64,000 nt of DNA, taken from contig NZ_FRBY01000006.1 in assembly GCF_900142735.1 (NCBI RefSeq), forward strand, positions 372,001 to 436,000, in the 5' to 3' direction. This DNA comes from Flavobacterium saccharophilum (lineage in GTDB: Bacteria > Bacteroidota > Bacteroidia > Flavobacteriales > Flavobacteriaceae). Positions 26,703-35,273 of the stretch are shown piece by piece. The notes beneath the pieces are model-generated. The model made no database searches and was not told the origin of the DNA. It saw nothing but the letters and a program-made list of their open reading frames with translations. A program made the translations under genes and the position numbers. Each line of letters begins with the position of its first letter. Position 1 is the first letter of the stretch.

Positions 26703-27719
26703 ATGAGAAAACAATTTTTATTTATATTTTTAGCCCTGATTGTGGCAAATACAAGTCAGGCTCAGACCAGAACGACTCGAATTGGTTATATTGACATGGA
26801 ATACATTTTGGAAAATGTTTCTGATTACAAAGAAGCCACAGCTCAATTAGAGCTAAAAGCTCAAAAATGGAAGCAGGAAATTGAAGCCAAAAAATTAGAT
26901 ATAAATACGCTAAAGGAAAGCCTTAAAGCTGAAAAAGCTTTATTGACTAAAGAGCTAATTGATGAAAGAGAAACAGAAATTAAATTTCTGGAAGATGAAA
27001 TGCTGGATTACCAGCAAAAACAATTTGGTGCTAATGGGAATCTAATTCATCAAAAAGCTGCCTTGGCAAAACCAATACAAGATCAGGTTTTTACCGCCGT
27101 TCAAGATATTGCTGAAGCTAAAAATTATGATTTCATTTTTGATAAATCATCAGATTTGACTATGCTTTTCAGTAATAAGAAATTTGATATAAGCGATCAG
27201 GTTATTCGTGTTTTAAACAGAACTGATAAACGCGAACAATTGACTAAAAAACAATTGAAAGATCAGGAAGCTAAAGAAAGTAAAGAAAATGCAATTGACG
27301 AAAATCCGGCAATGGCAGACCGACAAAAAGCACTTGATGAGAAAAAGGCTGCGAGAGAAAAACTAATTGAAGACAGAAGATTAGAGCAAGAGGCTAAGAA
27401 AAAAGAATACGACGACAGAAGAAAAGCAATATTAGCAGAAAGAGAAGCCAAAAAAAATGGCACGGTTTCTGAACCTGCAAAAACAACTGAAGCCGGAAAA
27501 ACAAGTGAAACAGGCACTGATGCAACAGCCAAACCAGCTGCAACGGGAGAAACACCGCCTGCTGAACCAGCTGTAAATAAAGCCGAAGAAAGACAAAAAC
27601 TTTACGAGCAACGTAAAAAAGAATTAGAAGAGAGAAGAAAGAAAATACTAGAAGAAAGAGAAGCGGCTAAGAAAGCAAAAGAAGCCGAAACACAAAAATC
27701 AAATACGACCAATAATTAA
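26703..27719 (+). CDS. OmpH/Skp-family chaperone, long form
   Basis: 338 residues. Signal peptide to about residue 21 (SQAQ), then a Skp/OmpH domain (GYIDMEYILENVSDYKEATAQLELKAQKWKQEIEAKK..., two long helices and a small core, to about 165). The last 150 residues are an unusual low-complexity helical tail of KERR/EAK repeats with Thr/Pro/Ala linkers (about 245-290), which the next chaperone lacks. Holds unfolded outer-membrane proteins in the periplasm for BamA. 15 bases before the short form. Confidence 0.88.
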   Translation: MRKQFLFIFLALIVANTSQAQTRTTRIGYIDMEYILENVSDYKEATAQLELKAQKWKQEIEAKKLDINTLKESLKAEKALLTKELIDERETEIKFLEDEMLDYQQKQFGANGNLIHQKAALAKPIQDQVFTAVQDIAEAKNYDFIFDKSSDLTMLFSNKKFDISDQVIRVLNRTDKREQLTKKQLKDQEAKESKENAIDENPAMADRQKALDEKKAAREKLIEDRRLEQEAKKKEYDDRRKAILAEREAKKNGTVSEPAKTTEAGKTSETGTDATAKPAATGETPPAEPAVNKAEERQKLYEQRKKELEERRKKILEEREAAKKAKEAETQKSNTTNN

Positions 27720-27734
27720 TTAATATTTTTAAAA

Positions 27735-28238
27735 ATGATGAAACAAATCAAAACTTTACTAATTGCTGCCATACTAATTTTAGGAGCAAGTAACACAATG
27801 AATGCACAGGCTAAGGTAGCCCATGTTGATGTTAGCGAGATTATGTCGAAAATGCCTGCAATGCTTGATGCTCAAAATCAACTACAAAAATTAAGTGCTA
27901 CATATGATGCTGAATACAAAAAAATGATTGATGAATATCAAACTAAAATCAAAAAGTATGAAGCAGAAGCTACAACTGTAACTGAAGTAGTAAACACAGA
28001 GCGTTCTAAAGAAGTTCAGGATATGCAAGGTAGAATTACGTCTTACAGAGATAATGCTCAAAAAGAATTACAACAAAAAGATTCTGATATCGTAAAACCA
28101 ATTATGGAAAAAGTAAAAGCTTCTATCCAAAAAGTTGGAAAAGCTAAAGGATACCAATACGTATTAGATGGTTCTACTTTAATCTTAGCAGATGGACCAA
28201 ACATTACTGCTGACGTTAAAAAAGATTTAGGATTCTAA
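27735..28238 (+). CDS. OmpH/Skp-family chaperone
   Basis: 167 residues, the normal length. Signal peptide to about residue 26 (NTMNAQA), then KVAHVDVSEIMSKMPAMLDAQNQLQKLSATYDAEYKKMIDEYQTKI, long helices, and GYQYVLDGSTLILADGPNITADVKKDLGF. A periplasmic 'jellyfish' chaperone for BamA clients; paralogue of the gene just upstream. A terminator follows, so the envelope run ends here. ATG 27735 and 27738 are both possible starts. Confidence 0.92.
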   Translation: MMKQIKTLLIAAILILGASNTMNAQAKVAHVDVSEIMSKMPAMLDAQNQLQKLSATYDAEYKKMIDEYQTKIKKYEAEATTVTEVVNTERSKEVQDMQGRITSYRDNAQKELQQKDSDIVKPIMEKVKASIQKVGKAKGYQYVLDGSTLILADGPNITADVKKDLGF

Positions 28239-28257
28239 AAAACGAATTTCTTATTAC

Positions 28258-28298
28258 AAACTGCTCAAATTTTTAAAAAAGTTTGAGCAGTTTTTTTT
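28258..28298 (+). terminator. Intrinsic terminator after the Skp-like genes
   Basis: Stem AAACTGCTCAAA / TTTGAGCAGTTT with an A/T loop and a run of eight T. Confidence 0.85.
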
Positions 28299-28377
28299 AT
28301 ATTAAATTATGATTAAAAAATAGCAATATTCTATGATTTCACTTTACAAAGAATATAAATCTATTTCAAAAAAATAC

Positions 28378-28385
28378 TAAATTTG
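28378..28385 (+). promoter_or_regulatory. TAnnTTTG box directly before murI
   Basis: TAAATTTG ends 4 bases before the ATG at 28390. A start site at the usual distance from this box would make a leaderless or nearly leaderless message. No good -33 element is seen. Confidence 0.4.
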
Positions 28386-28389
28386 TAGT

Positions 28390-29166
28390 ATGACGAACAA
28401 CAATCCTATAGGCGTTTTTGATTCCGGTATTGGAGGAACTTCCATTTGGAGCGCCATTCATGATCTACTCCCAAACGAAAAAACTATATATCTAGCTGAT
28501 AGTAAAAATGCTCCATATGGTCAAAGAACCAAAGACGAGATTGTTGCTCTAAGCAAAAAAAATGTTGATTTACTACTCGAAATGGGGTGCAAATTAATAG
28601 TTGTAGCGTGTAATACTGCAACAACTAATGCAATTCGCGAACTTCGTGCAACATATGATATCCCATTTATAGGAATTGAACCTGCTATAAAACCTGCTGC
28701 TAATAATTCGAAAACACAAGTAATCGGAATTTTGGCGACTAAAGGAACATTGAATAGTGAGTTGTTCAACAAAACTGCCGAAATGTTTCAGCATACTACA
28801 ATTATTGAACAAGTTGGTCATGGTCTTGTTCAGCTTATTGAAGATGGCAATCTGAACTCACCGGAAATGACTCAACTATTAGAGTCTTATTTACAACCTA
28901 TGATCGATGCTAATATTGACTATCTGGTTCTGGGATGCAGTCACTACCCCTATCTGATTCCGCAGATCAAAAAAATCCTTCCTGAACATATCCAGATTAT
29001 TGATTCGGGAGAAGCCGTAGCACGTCAGACACAAAATGTTTTACGTGAAAAAGTTGGTTTCTCTGACAATCAAAAAAGCGAGCCTGAATTTTATGTCAAT
29101 TCAGATCCCGCAGTTTTAGAGTCGATATTGAAATATAAATATCCAGTTATAAAAAAGGATTTTTAA
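28390..29166 (+). CDS. murI: Glutamate racemase
   Basis: 258 residues. Turns L-glutamate into D-glutamate for peptidoglycan. Two catalytic cysteines: VACNTATTNA (about 72) and LGCSHYPYL (about 183); opening motif GVFDSGIGGTSIWSAI. It is separated from the BamA/Skp run by a terminator and has its own box upstream. It ends 4 bases before the convergent gene at 29171, and I see no terminator between them. Confidence 0.96.
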   Translation: MTNNNPIGVFDSGIGGTSIWSAIHDLLPNEKTIYLADSKNAPYGQRTKDEIVALSKKNVDLLLEMGCKLIVVACNTATTNAIRELRATYDIPFIGIEPAIKPAANNSKTQVIGILATKGTLNSELFNKTAEMFQHTTIIEQVGHGLVQLIEDGNLNSPEMTQLLESYLQPMIDANIDYLVLGCSHYPYLIPQIKKILPEHIQIIDSGEAVARQTQNVLREKVGFSDNQKSEPEFYVNSDPAVLESILKYKYPVIKKDF

Positions 29167-29170
29167 CTGC

Positions 29171-30406
29171 CTATTCTATTTTTCGTTTGACAAACCATAT
29201 TCCATCGAGCGATAAATTAAGGGATATCTTATGATAATTTTCTTTTATTAAATTATCTGAAATCCTTCCCTTTTGACCATAGGAATAGGAAATATTTAAA
29301 GCCGAAAAAGTATTTTCTATAGGTAGAGAAAGTCCTATAGAAATAGCTGCGTTGTTTACACGTTTGCCGTCAACTTCGAGATAACCTGTGTCAAAATTTG
29401 CTCCAGCTGCATATTGAACGCTATCCCAATATCTTCGAATATTTTTTTTAGCTCTATAAGTAAATCCAAGTGCAAATCGATCCTGATTTACAAAATCGCC
29501 ATATAATTCAGATTGATTTGAATCGTTCCATAAACTTTTTTCATAATCTAACGTCATATTCAGATTATTCTTAAAGCGCTTACTAATCCCCACTCCGATC
29601 TCTAAAGGCATATAATAATCATCTGTATCAGAGACAACATCTGATTCTATAGTAGAGACCACATCATCCGTAATAGTTTGAACTGTCTGAACTTTTGATG
29701 CCTTAATTTGAGTTGGCATTTTAAAAGTTGAACCGATTGTGAGCGTAGAATCAATTTTATACTGCCCTCCTAAAGTCGCACGCAAGCCGTTATAATCTGT
29801 TTTTTTATGAATATTTGTAACTGAATTCACTATTAAAGAATTGCGATCATCAGTAGTATTTCCAAACAATAAAGCTGCTGAGACTCCAACTGACAACTTT
29901 TTTCCAAATCGGTAGCCATATGAAAAATCAAAATTATTTAATCCTCCAGAACCTGTGGCCGTGAGGTAATAATATTCCTGGCTGTTTTCTATTGGCAATT
30001 TTAAATTAGAAATTTTGAATGTTGCACTGGAATAAGGTCTCAAAGCCACACTAAAACCAGAATTCTTTGTAACTGGAAAAGCAAAAGCAATATGCGAAAA
30101 TTGAAAATTATTACGATTCTCTGTTCGCGAACCACTCTGATAGGTTGTTGCGATAGCTTTACCTCCAATATCAAACATAAAATGATTTTGGGGCAAATAC
30201 CCTAATGAGGATGGATTCAAATTATTAATAAATGTCTCTGATGGCAAAGCAATTCCAGACGATCCAATAGAAGGGATTGCCCCAAAATCAGAATCGTATA
30301 AACTCCCAACTCCATATAATGAATAAGGTGAACTGGAAATACTTTGGGAAAATGAAGTCAACGACATCAATATGGCGCCACTTAAATAAACTATTTTACT
30401 TTTCAT
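29171..30406 (-). CDS. Outer-membrane beta-barrel protein, partner of DUF4270 lipoprotein
   Basis: 411 residues. Signal peptide (LMSLTSFSQ), then a beta-barrel of the long-chain-fatty-acid-transporter-like kind: an early SSPYSLYGVGSLYDSDFGAIPSIGSSGIALPS segment, then repeated strand pairs such as GFSVALRPYSSATFKI and GVGISKRFKNNLNMTLDYEKS. No named family is sure. It follows the DUF4270 gene with no gap (30407/30406) and is probably co-translated with it. Confidence 0.7.
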   Translation of the reverse strand: MKSKIVYLSGAILMSLTSFSQSISSSPYSLYGVGSLYDSDFGAIPSIGSSGIALPSETFINNLNPSSLGYLPQNHFMFDIGGKAIATTYQSGSRTENRNNFQFSHIAFAFPVTKNSGFSVALRPYSSATFKISNLKLPIENSQEYYYLTATGSGGLNNFDFSYGYRFGKKLSVGVSAALLFGNTTDDRNSLIVNSVTNIHKKTDYNGLRATLGGQYKIDSTLTIGSTFKMPTQIKASKVQTVQTITDDVVSTIESDVVSDTDDYYMPLEIGVGISKRFKNNLNMTLDYEKSLWNDSNQSELYGDFVNQDRFALGFTYRAKKNIRRYWDSVQYAAGANFDTGYLEVDGKRVNNAAISIGLSLPIENTFSALNISYSYGQKGRISDNLIKENYHKISLNLSLDGIWFVKRKIE

Positions 30407-31735
30407 TTAATAAGAGATGTAATAAATTTTAAGTTGAATTTTATTGTCCGTATGTTTTTGATCTCCCAAAACAATTCTGTTTACAGCTTTAGAAATTCCT
30501 GGTAGCGTCAGAATCAGAGAGAATCTGGAATCAGATTGTTTCCACATTTCTTCTTGTAGAAAACCACCAATAGGAATTATATACCCAACACTTTCATTAA
30601 ATTCATCGCTTTTCTTATTTAAAGTACCATATACATAGGTTCCTGCTGTATTTTGTAAAGAACCACTTATTCTATTTAAATTATCTGCTACATAAACTTT
30701 CAAAGAATCCGCTAAAGGATATTGCTCTGAATAGGAATTATTGACAGGTTTTAAAAGTAACTCTGCATTAACAATAGCACCTTTATCTGAGATATACTTA
30801 AGTTGTTTAATATTTGGGAAATCAATTCTGCAGGCTACACCTGTTCCAGATTGAATAAACCCTTGTCGATTTGTAAGCGAACTTGATAATTTACTACTCG
30901 AAATGGGTAAATTTTGAAGTAAGGTTCCTGTTTTATCCAAAGAAATAGAATTAAACTGCTTTGATGCATCCGAAATTGTAAAATCAACTACATAAGGCGT
31001 TTCTTCTGTATCTGCCTGATATTTTGAATAATACAATCTAACTTTACTCGTTCCTCCTTTAAAACCAACTACGCTCGAAGAATTCGAAGTTGAAGAAACC
31101 AATACAAGTCCTTTCAAATATTCTGAAAAACTATCAAAATCTGTAATTTCTCTTTTCTTTAATTTTTGAAAAATTGCTGCACCAAATTCATCATTCATTT
31201 TTATTGTAATAGAATCCTTTTCGGTAGGTCTTGGCTTATACGAAATTGTACCAATACTTTCATCACTATAATTCAAAACAGAGTTATTGTAAAAACTATC
31301 GTCCTCACTATTTGGTTTTACTCTCTGAGTCAGACGATGAATATCAAAAGTTTGCACTTTTGTAGTATCACCATAATAATAATTATCGTATTTGAGGATC
31401 ATTGCTATAGAATCAAAAACGTAATTTGTTGTTTCGGTGTCTGAACCTCCATTATTTAAGCTGTAAGTACTTGGAGTTAGCTGAAAATAACTATTGGACT
31501 TTACTTTCCCAAAAACTGGATCATCATAACTCCCAATTAATATCCTGCTCTGACTGGAAGTCACAAGGGAATCGAAATTTATAGTTGACATTTCGACTGT
31601 CACAGTATCAATCAAAACAACTTTGTTACTTAAAGCTAAGTAATCTGACCCTACAACAAATTCGCCGGCATCTGTATCTGTACCACATGAAAGCATCGTG
31701 ATAAGAAAAAACAACATTAGTATAAACTTGTGCAT
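30407..31735 (-). CDS. DUF4270 family lipoprotein
   Basis: 442 residues from ATG 31735 (the frame could begin at a TTG at 31753). Lipobox LSC (about Cys17) followed by GTDTDAGEF. Marks of DUF4270: GSYDDPVFGKVKSNSYFQLTPS near residue 65-90, then tandem beta-rich domains with ...VYVADNLNRISG and the closing ...LILTLPGISKAVNRIVLGDQKHTDNKIQLKIYYISY. Function unknown. Paired with the barrel protein at 29171. Confidence 0.82.
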   Translation of the reverse strand: MHKFILMLFFLITMLSCGTDTDAGEFVVGSDYLALSNKVVLIDTVTVEMSTINFDSLVTSSQSRILIGSYDDPVFGKVKSNSYFQLTPSTYSLNNGGSDTETTNYVFDSIAMILKYDNYYYGDTTKVQTFDIHRLTQRVKPNSEDDSFYNNSVLNYSDESIGTISYKPRPTEKDSITIKMNDEFGAAIFQKLKKREITDFDSFSEYLKGLVLVSSTSNSSSVVGFKGGTSKVRLYYSKYQADTEETPYVVDFTISDASKQFNSISLDKTGTLLQNLPISSSKLSSSLTNRQGFIQSGTGVACRIDFPNIKQLKYISDKGAIVNAELLLKPVNNSYSEQYPLADSLKVYVADNLNRISGSLQNTAGTYVYGTLNKKSDEFNESVGYIIPIGGFLQEEMWKQSDSRFSLILTLPGISKAVNRIVLGDQKHTDNKIQLKIYYISY

Positions 31736-31965
31736 AATAAATTTTTTGAACAAATATAAAATGCACTCCCCTCCACCGCACTACAACATATACGGCCTAG
31801 CATTTTTACACTATAAATAGCAGTAAATCATCTACAATAGCTTTTGGGTCATAAATACTTCATTCGGCCTTAAAAAAGGCTCTTTTGTCTATCAAAACAC
31901 GCCATACATATATCTTCTTTTTTTAAAAAACATTAGGCACCTACTTTTGGGCCAATAAATAAGTA

Positions 31966-32808
31966 ATGAAAATAAGGTTTCTAATATGTTCGCTTTTTAC
32001 AATTTCATTTTTTAGTATGAAAGCTCAGGACAATTTTTCAGTAAATATGAATTTAAAAACAGAACCTACTGACAAAATTAATTTTAACGAGACTGGTATT
32101 AGCGTCAAAGTCAATAAAGAAATAAATAGCAAAAGCAAAATATCGAATTCGTTAGAATACTTACATCTAAATGTCAATTATGAAACAGAAGATTTCGAAT
32201 CGATTGAAGATCAGACTCAATTTAATCAATTACAAAATCAATTTACGTTTATGCAAAGTATTACACAAACAACAAAATTGGATTTTACTATAACGCCTAC
32301 TGCTAATTTTCAACAAAATTTTGATATTTCTGACGTGACAATTTTAGGAAGTTTTGCGATTAATCAGCATTTGAATTCTAATACAGATTTAAGCATTGGA
32401 GTTTCGAGAACAACGGCTTTTGGTTATCCTAAATTCATGCCGATTTTGGCTTTAAATTATAAAATAAATAATGAAAGCAGTTTATCAATAGGCTTTCCTG
32501 ATTCTAAAATATCATATTCAAATAATACCCGGAACAAGTTTAGCTTAACCAATATTTTTAATGGTAATTTTTACAATTTAGATTCACAAATTAATTTAAA
32601 TAAAGAGGCTACAAAAGCAAGTTTATCTCAAATGACTTCGGCAATTGAATATGAAAGAAACGTAGACCGAAATTGGTTTTTAAATTTTAAAGCTGGTTAT
32701 AATTTTGACAAAAAGTACATACTCCTTGACAATGACAATCATGAAGTATATAATTATAATACTGGCAACGGATACATTTTAGGAATCGGGATCAAATACA
32801 AACAATAA
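31966..32808 (+). CDS. Outer-membrane beta-barrel protein (DUF6268-like)
   Basis: 280 residues: signal peptide ending FFSMKAQ, then alternating amphipathic strands and a C-terminal aromatic strand (GYILGIGIKYKQ). I read it as a small barrel of the DUF6268 type, with low certainty. First gene of the compact run to 35984, with 16 bases to the Kelch lipoprotein. A 230-base spacer to the DUF4270 gene holds no recognised feature beyond A/T-rich promoter-like sequence. Confidence 0.6.
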   Translation: MKIRFLICSLFTISFFSMKAQDNFSVNMNLKTEPTDKINFNETGISVKVNKEINSKSKISNSLEYLHLNVNYETEDFESIEDQTQFNQLQNQFTFMQSITQTTKLDFTITPTANFQQNFDISDVTILGSFAINQHLNSNTDLSIGVSRTTAFGYPKFMPILALNYKINNESSLSIGFPDSKISYSNNTRNKFSLTNIFNGNFYNLDSQINLNKEATKASLSQMTSAIEYERNVDRNWFLNFKAGYNFDKKYILLDNDNHEVYNYNTGNGYILGIGIKYKQ

Positions 32809-32824
32809 ATAAATTTAATACACT

Positions 32825-33832
32825 ATGAATAATTTAAAAAAAGGAATATTATTCGCGACACTGTTTTCGAGTCTCTTTTTTATAGGCTGCAGTAATGATG
32901 ACGATGATGATGATTTAATAGGAAACTGGGTTAAAAAATCAGCATTTGACGGACCTGCAAGATCTAGTGCCACAAGTTTTATTATTGGAGATTATGCTTA
33001 TATAGCGACTGGATATACCGGCGATGAATATTTGAAGGATTTATGGGCATACAATTCTACAGGGGACTATTGGGAACAAAAAGCTGATTTCGCAGGAGTT
33101 GGAAGAAGTTCTGCTTCAAGTTTTGCATTAAACGAAAAAGGATATGTAGGTCTTGGTTATGACGGAACTAATAAATTAAAAGATTTTTACCAATACGATC
33201 CCACAACTAATAGCTGGACACAAAAAACAGACTTTGCCGGGACCGGCCGTTACGGAGCAGTAGGATTTCAGGTTGGTGGAAAAGCCTATTTTGGAACCGG
33301 TTATGATGGAAATTATCTTAAGGATTTTTATCAATACAATGATCAGACAAATACCTGGAGCATTGTAAACGGATTTAGCGGAAATAAAAGACGTAATGCT
33401 ACCGTTTTTATAATTGCTGATAAAGCTTACCTGGGAACCGGAATTAACAATGCTGTTTATCAGGAAGATTTTTGGGAGTTTGACCCCGCCACAGATGTAT
33501 GGACAAAAAAACGTGATATCGATAAAGATGAAGATGATGACGATTCATACAATGATGATTATGCAATTGTTCGTTCTAATGCATCAAGTTTTGCCATGAA
33601 CGGATTGGGTTATATTGTTGGAGGAGAAAGTGTGAGAACAATTTGGGAATACAATCCGTCGACAGATTTATGGGTTGAAAGAACTGCAATGGAAGGCGCA
33701 TCAAGAACAGATGCTGTTGGTTTTGCTGTTAATAATCGCGGATTTTATATGCTCGGAAGAACTGGTTCCAGCTATTTTGATGATGCCTGGGAATTTAAAC
33801 CTACTGAAGAACAAAATGATGATGATAATTAA
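32825..33832 (+). CDS. Kelch-repeat surface lipoprotein with Asp-rich tracts
   Basis: 335 residues. Lipobox IGC (about Cys22) followed by SNDDDDDDDL, an extreme acidic post-cysteine run. Six Kelch blades follow, each of the type ...ARSSATSFIIGDYAYIATGY.G...LKDLWAYN..T..W.QK..F.G.GR. A further acidic insert lies between blades 4 and 5 (DKDEDDDDSYNDDY, about 233-247) and another at the C-terminus (EEQNDDDN). Kelch propellers usually bind proteins or sugars; the acidic tracts suggest cation binding. The gene overlaps the next one by 11 bases. Confidence 0.85.
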   Translation: MNNLKKGILFATLFSSLFFIGCSNDDDDDDLIGNWVKKSAFDGPARSSATSFIIGDYAYIATGYTGDEYLKDLWAYNSTGDYWEQKADFAGVGRSSASSFALNEKGYVGLGYDGTNKLKDFYQYDPTTNSWTQKTDFAGTGRYGAVGFQVGGKAYFGTGYDGNYLKDFYQYNDQTNTWSIVNGFSGNKRRNATVFIIADKAYLGTGINNAVYQEDFWEFDPATDVWTKKRDIDKDEDDDDSYNDDYAIVRSNASSFAMNGLGYIVGGESVRTIWEYNPSTDLWVERTAMEGASRTDAVGFAVNNRGFYMLGRTGSSYFDDAWEFKPTEEQNDDDN

Positions 33833-34154
33833 TACTAAAAAGCAACTCTTCTGGAATAAGATCCAGAAGAATTTGCTGTTTTTTATACTTGTTTTGTTGT
33901 TGACAGCCTGTACCAGAAAAGAATCATTTAAAATGGAAACATTTAAAACAAAGTCTGGATGGGGTTATTCAATCGCCAGTAACGATAGAGTTTTAATCAA
34001 ACAATCTCTTATACCGGTGATAAACGAAACCAAAAGCTTTTTTTCTGAAAGCGATGCATTAAAAGTGGGCACTTTGGTGGTAGATAAACTCAATAAAGAC
34101 TTATCACCGACAGTAACAAAAAATGATTTAATTTTATTAAAAATAAAATTATAA
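33822..34154 (+). CDS. DUF4907 family small lipoprotein
   Basis: About 110 residues from one of three ATGs in tandem at 33816, 33819, 33822, all inside the end of the Kelch gene. Signal peptide with lipobox TAC (LLFFILVLLLTAC), then KTKSGWGYSIASNDRVLIKQSLIPVINETKSFFSESDALKVGTLVVDKL, the complete DUF4907 pattern. Function unknown. The stop directly abuts the kinase ATG at 34155. A longer reading frame from 33675 lies over Kelch codons and is not used. Confidence 0.78.
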   Translation: MIINTKKQLFWNKIQKNLLFFILVLLLTACTRKESFKMETFKTKSGWGYSIASNDRVLIKQSLIPVINETKSFFSESDALKVGTLVVDKLNKDLSPTVTKNDLILLKIKL

Positions 34155-35261
34155 ATGAATATAGATACCATCAAAAATACCAGCTCAAACAAAATCCTGT
34201 TCCATAGTATAATATGGACTTTCTTTATTTTGACCTCATTAATTCAATTTTACGAAAGCCCGTTTAGAATCAACAATGATTTTTACGTACAATGGGTTAC
34301 AGGAATCATTTTGTTTTATCTGAATTATTTTTATTTGGTACCCGTTTTACTTTTAGAAAAAAAATACTGGCATTATTTTGTTTTTGTTTTTGCTCTCATA
34401 GCCCTTTTTATGACTATTAGGATTAACTATTTTATTCCGGATTTTAAGCACATTAAGCCAAGAAACATGCTTCCTCCGCCTGAAGATATTAAATTCATTT
34501 ACAAAGGACCACGAGTAAGATCAATAATGGCCACGAGACAGCCTTGGTTTTTTAAAATTGCTCCTTCTTTATTCTATATTCTGATTATTACGATTAGTGC
34601 TATTATTAGAACACTAACAGAATTTTACAACAATCAACAAAACAAATTAATTGCCGAAACACACCGAACAAATACTGAATTAATTTATCTGCGTAAGCAA
34701 ACTAATCCGCATTTTTTATTTAATTCTTTAAACAGTATCTATTCGTTGGCACACAAAAAATCTGATTTGGTCCCTGATGCCATCGTAACATTATCTGAGT
34801 TAATGCGGTATATGCTGTATGAAACAGATAACAAAACGGTGGCTTTAGAAAAGGAAATTAATTATATCCAAAATTACATTGAACTACAAAAACTTAGGCT
34901 TAACGACATTGAGGACATCGTTATAAATGTTCATGGTGATACCAGAAATAAGTTCATAGAACCTTTGTTGCTGATTTCGTTTGTTGAAAATGCTTTTAAA
35001 TACGGAACTGATTACAAAGGTGCAGCTCACGTAAAAATTAAAATTTTTATACACGAAAACAGTTTAGATTTTTGGATAGAAAACACCATAGAAGATTACA
35101 GGAAAGATCCCGAAAACTCAGGAATTGGGCTAGCTAACATAAAAAGCCGTCTGGACTTACTATATCCCCACGCGCATCAATTAGATATAACGCAGGACAA
35201 TCAGTATTACCGTGTTCATTTAAATTTAAAGTTAGATGAAATTCAAACATCAATAAATTAA
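34155..35261 (+). CDS. LytS/YpdA-type sensor histidine kinase
   Basis: 368 residues. About four membrane spans in the first 155 residues (for example ILFHSIIWTFFILTSLIQFY; WVTGIILFYLNYFYLVPVLLL; YFVFVFALIALFMTI; APSLFYILIITISAII), then a short coiled helix and a His_kinase domain with the phosphate-accepting His186 in TNPHFLFNSLNSIYS. The GHKL ATPase end shows FVENAFKYG and SGIGLANIKSRLDLLYP. The partner is probably the LytTR regulator at 36089; a dioxygenase-like gene lies between them. Confidence 0.92.
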   Translation: MNIDTIKNTSSNKILFHSIIWTFFILTSLIQFYESPFRINNDFYVQWVTGIILFYLNYFYLVPVLLLEKKYWHYFVFVFALIALFMTIRINYFIPDFKHIKPRNMLPPPEDIKFIYKGPRVRSIMATRQPWFFKIAPSLFYILIITISAIIRTLTEFYNNQQNKLIAETHRTNTELIYLRKQTNPHFLFNSLNSIYSLAHKKSDLVPDAIVTLSELMRYMLYETDNKTVALEKEINYIQNYIELQKLRLNDIEDIVINVHGDTRNKFIEPLLLISFVENAFKYGTDYKGAAHVKIKIFIHENSLDFWIENTIEDYRKDPENSGIGLANIKSRLDLLYPHAHQLDITQDNQYYRVHLNLKLDEIQTSIN

Positions 35262-35273
35262 AAACAACTGATT

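Noticed and set aside
31754..31965. Possible RNA element containing ATAGCAGT near 31818
   Set aside because: Only a short match to the GATAGCAGTG block, with no second block or helix around it.
33414..33821. Plus-strand frames overlapping the Kelch gene, including the 159-codon one from 33675
   Set aside because: The part before 33816 reads out-of-frame Kelch codons; only the DUF4907 end from about 33816-33822 is real.
32825..33832. Kelch protein as a type IX secretion cargo
   Set aside because: It has a lipobox and no C-terminal sorting domain, so it is a lipoprotein rather than T9SS cargo.
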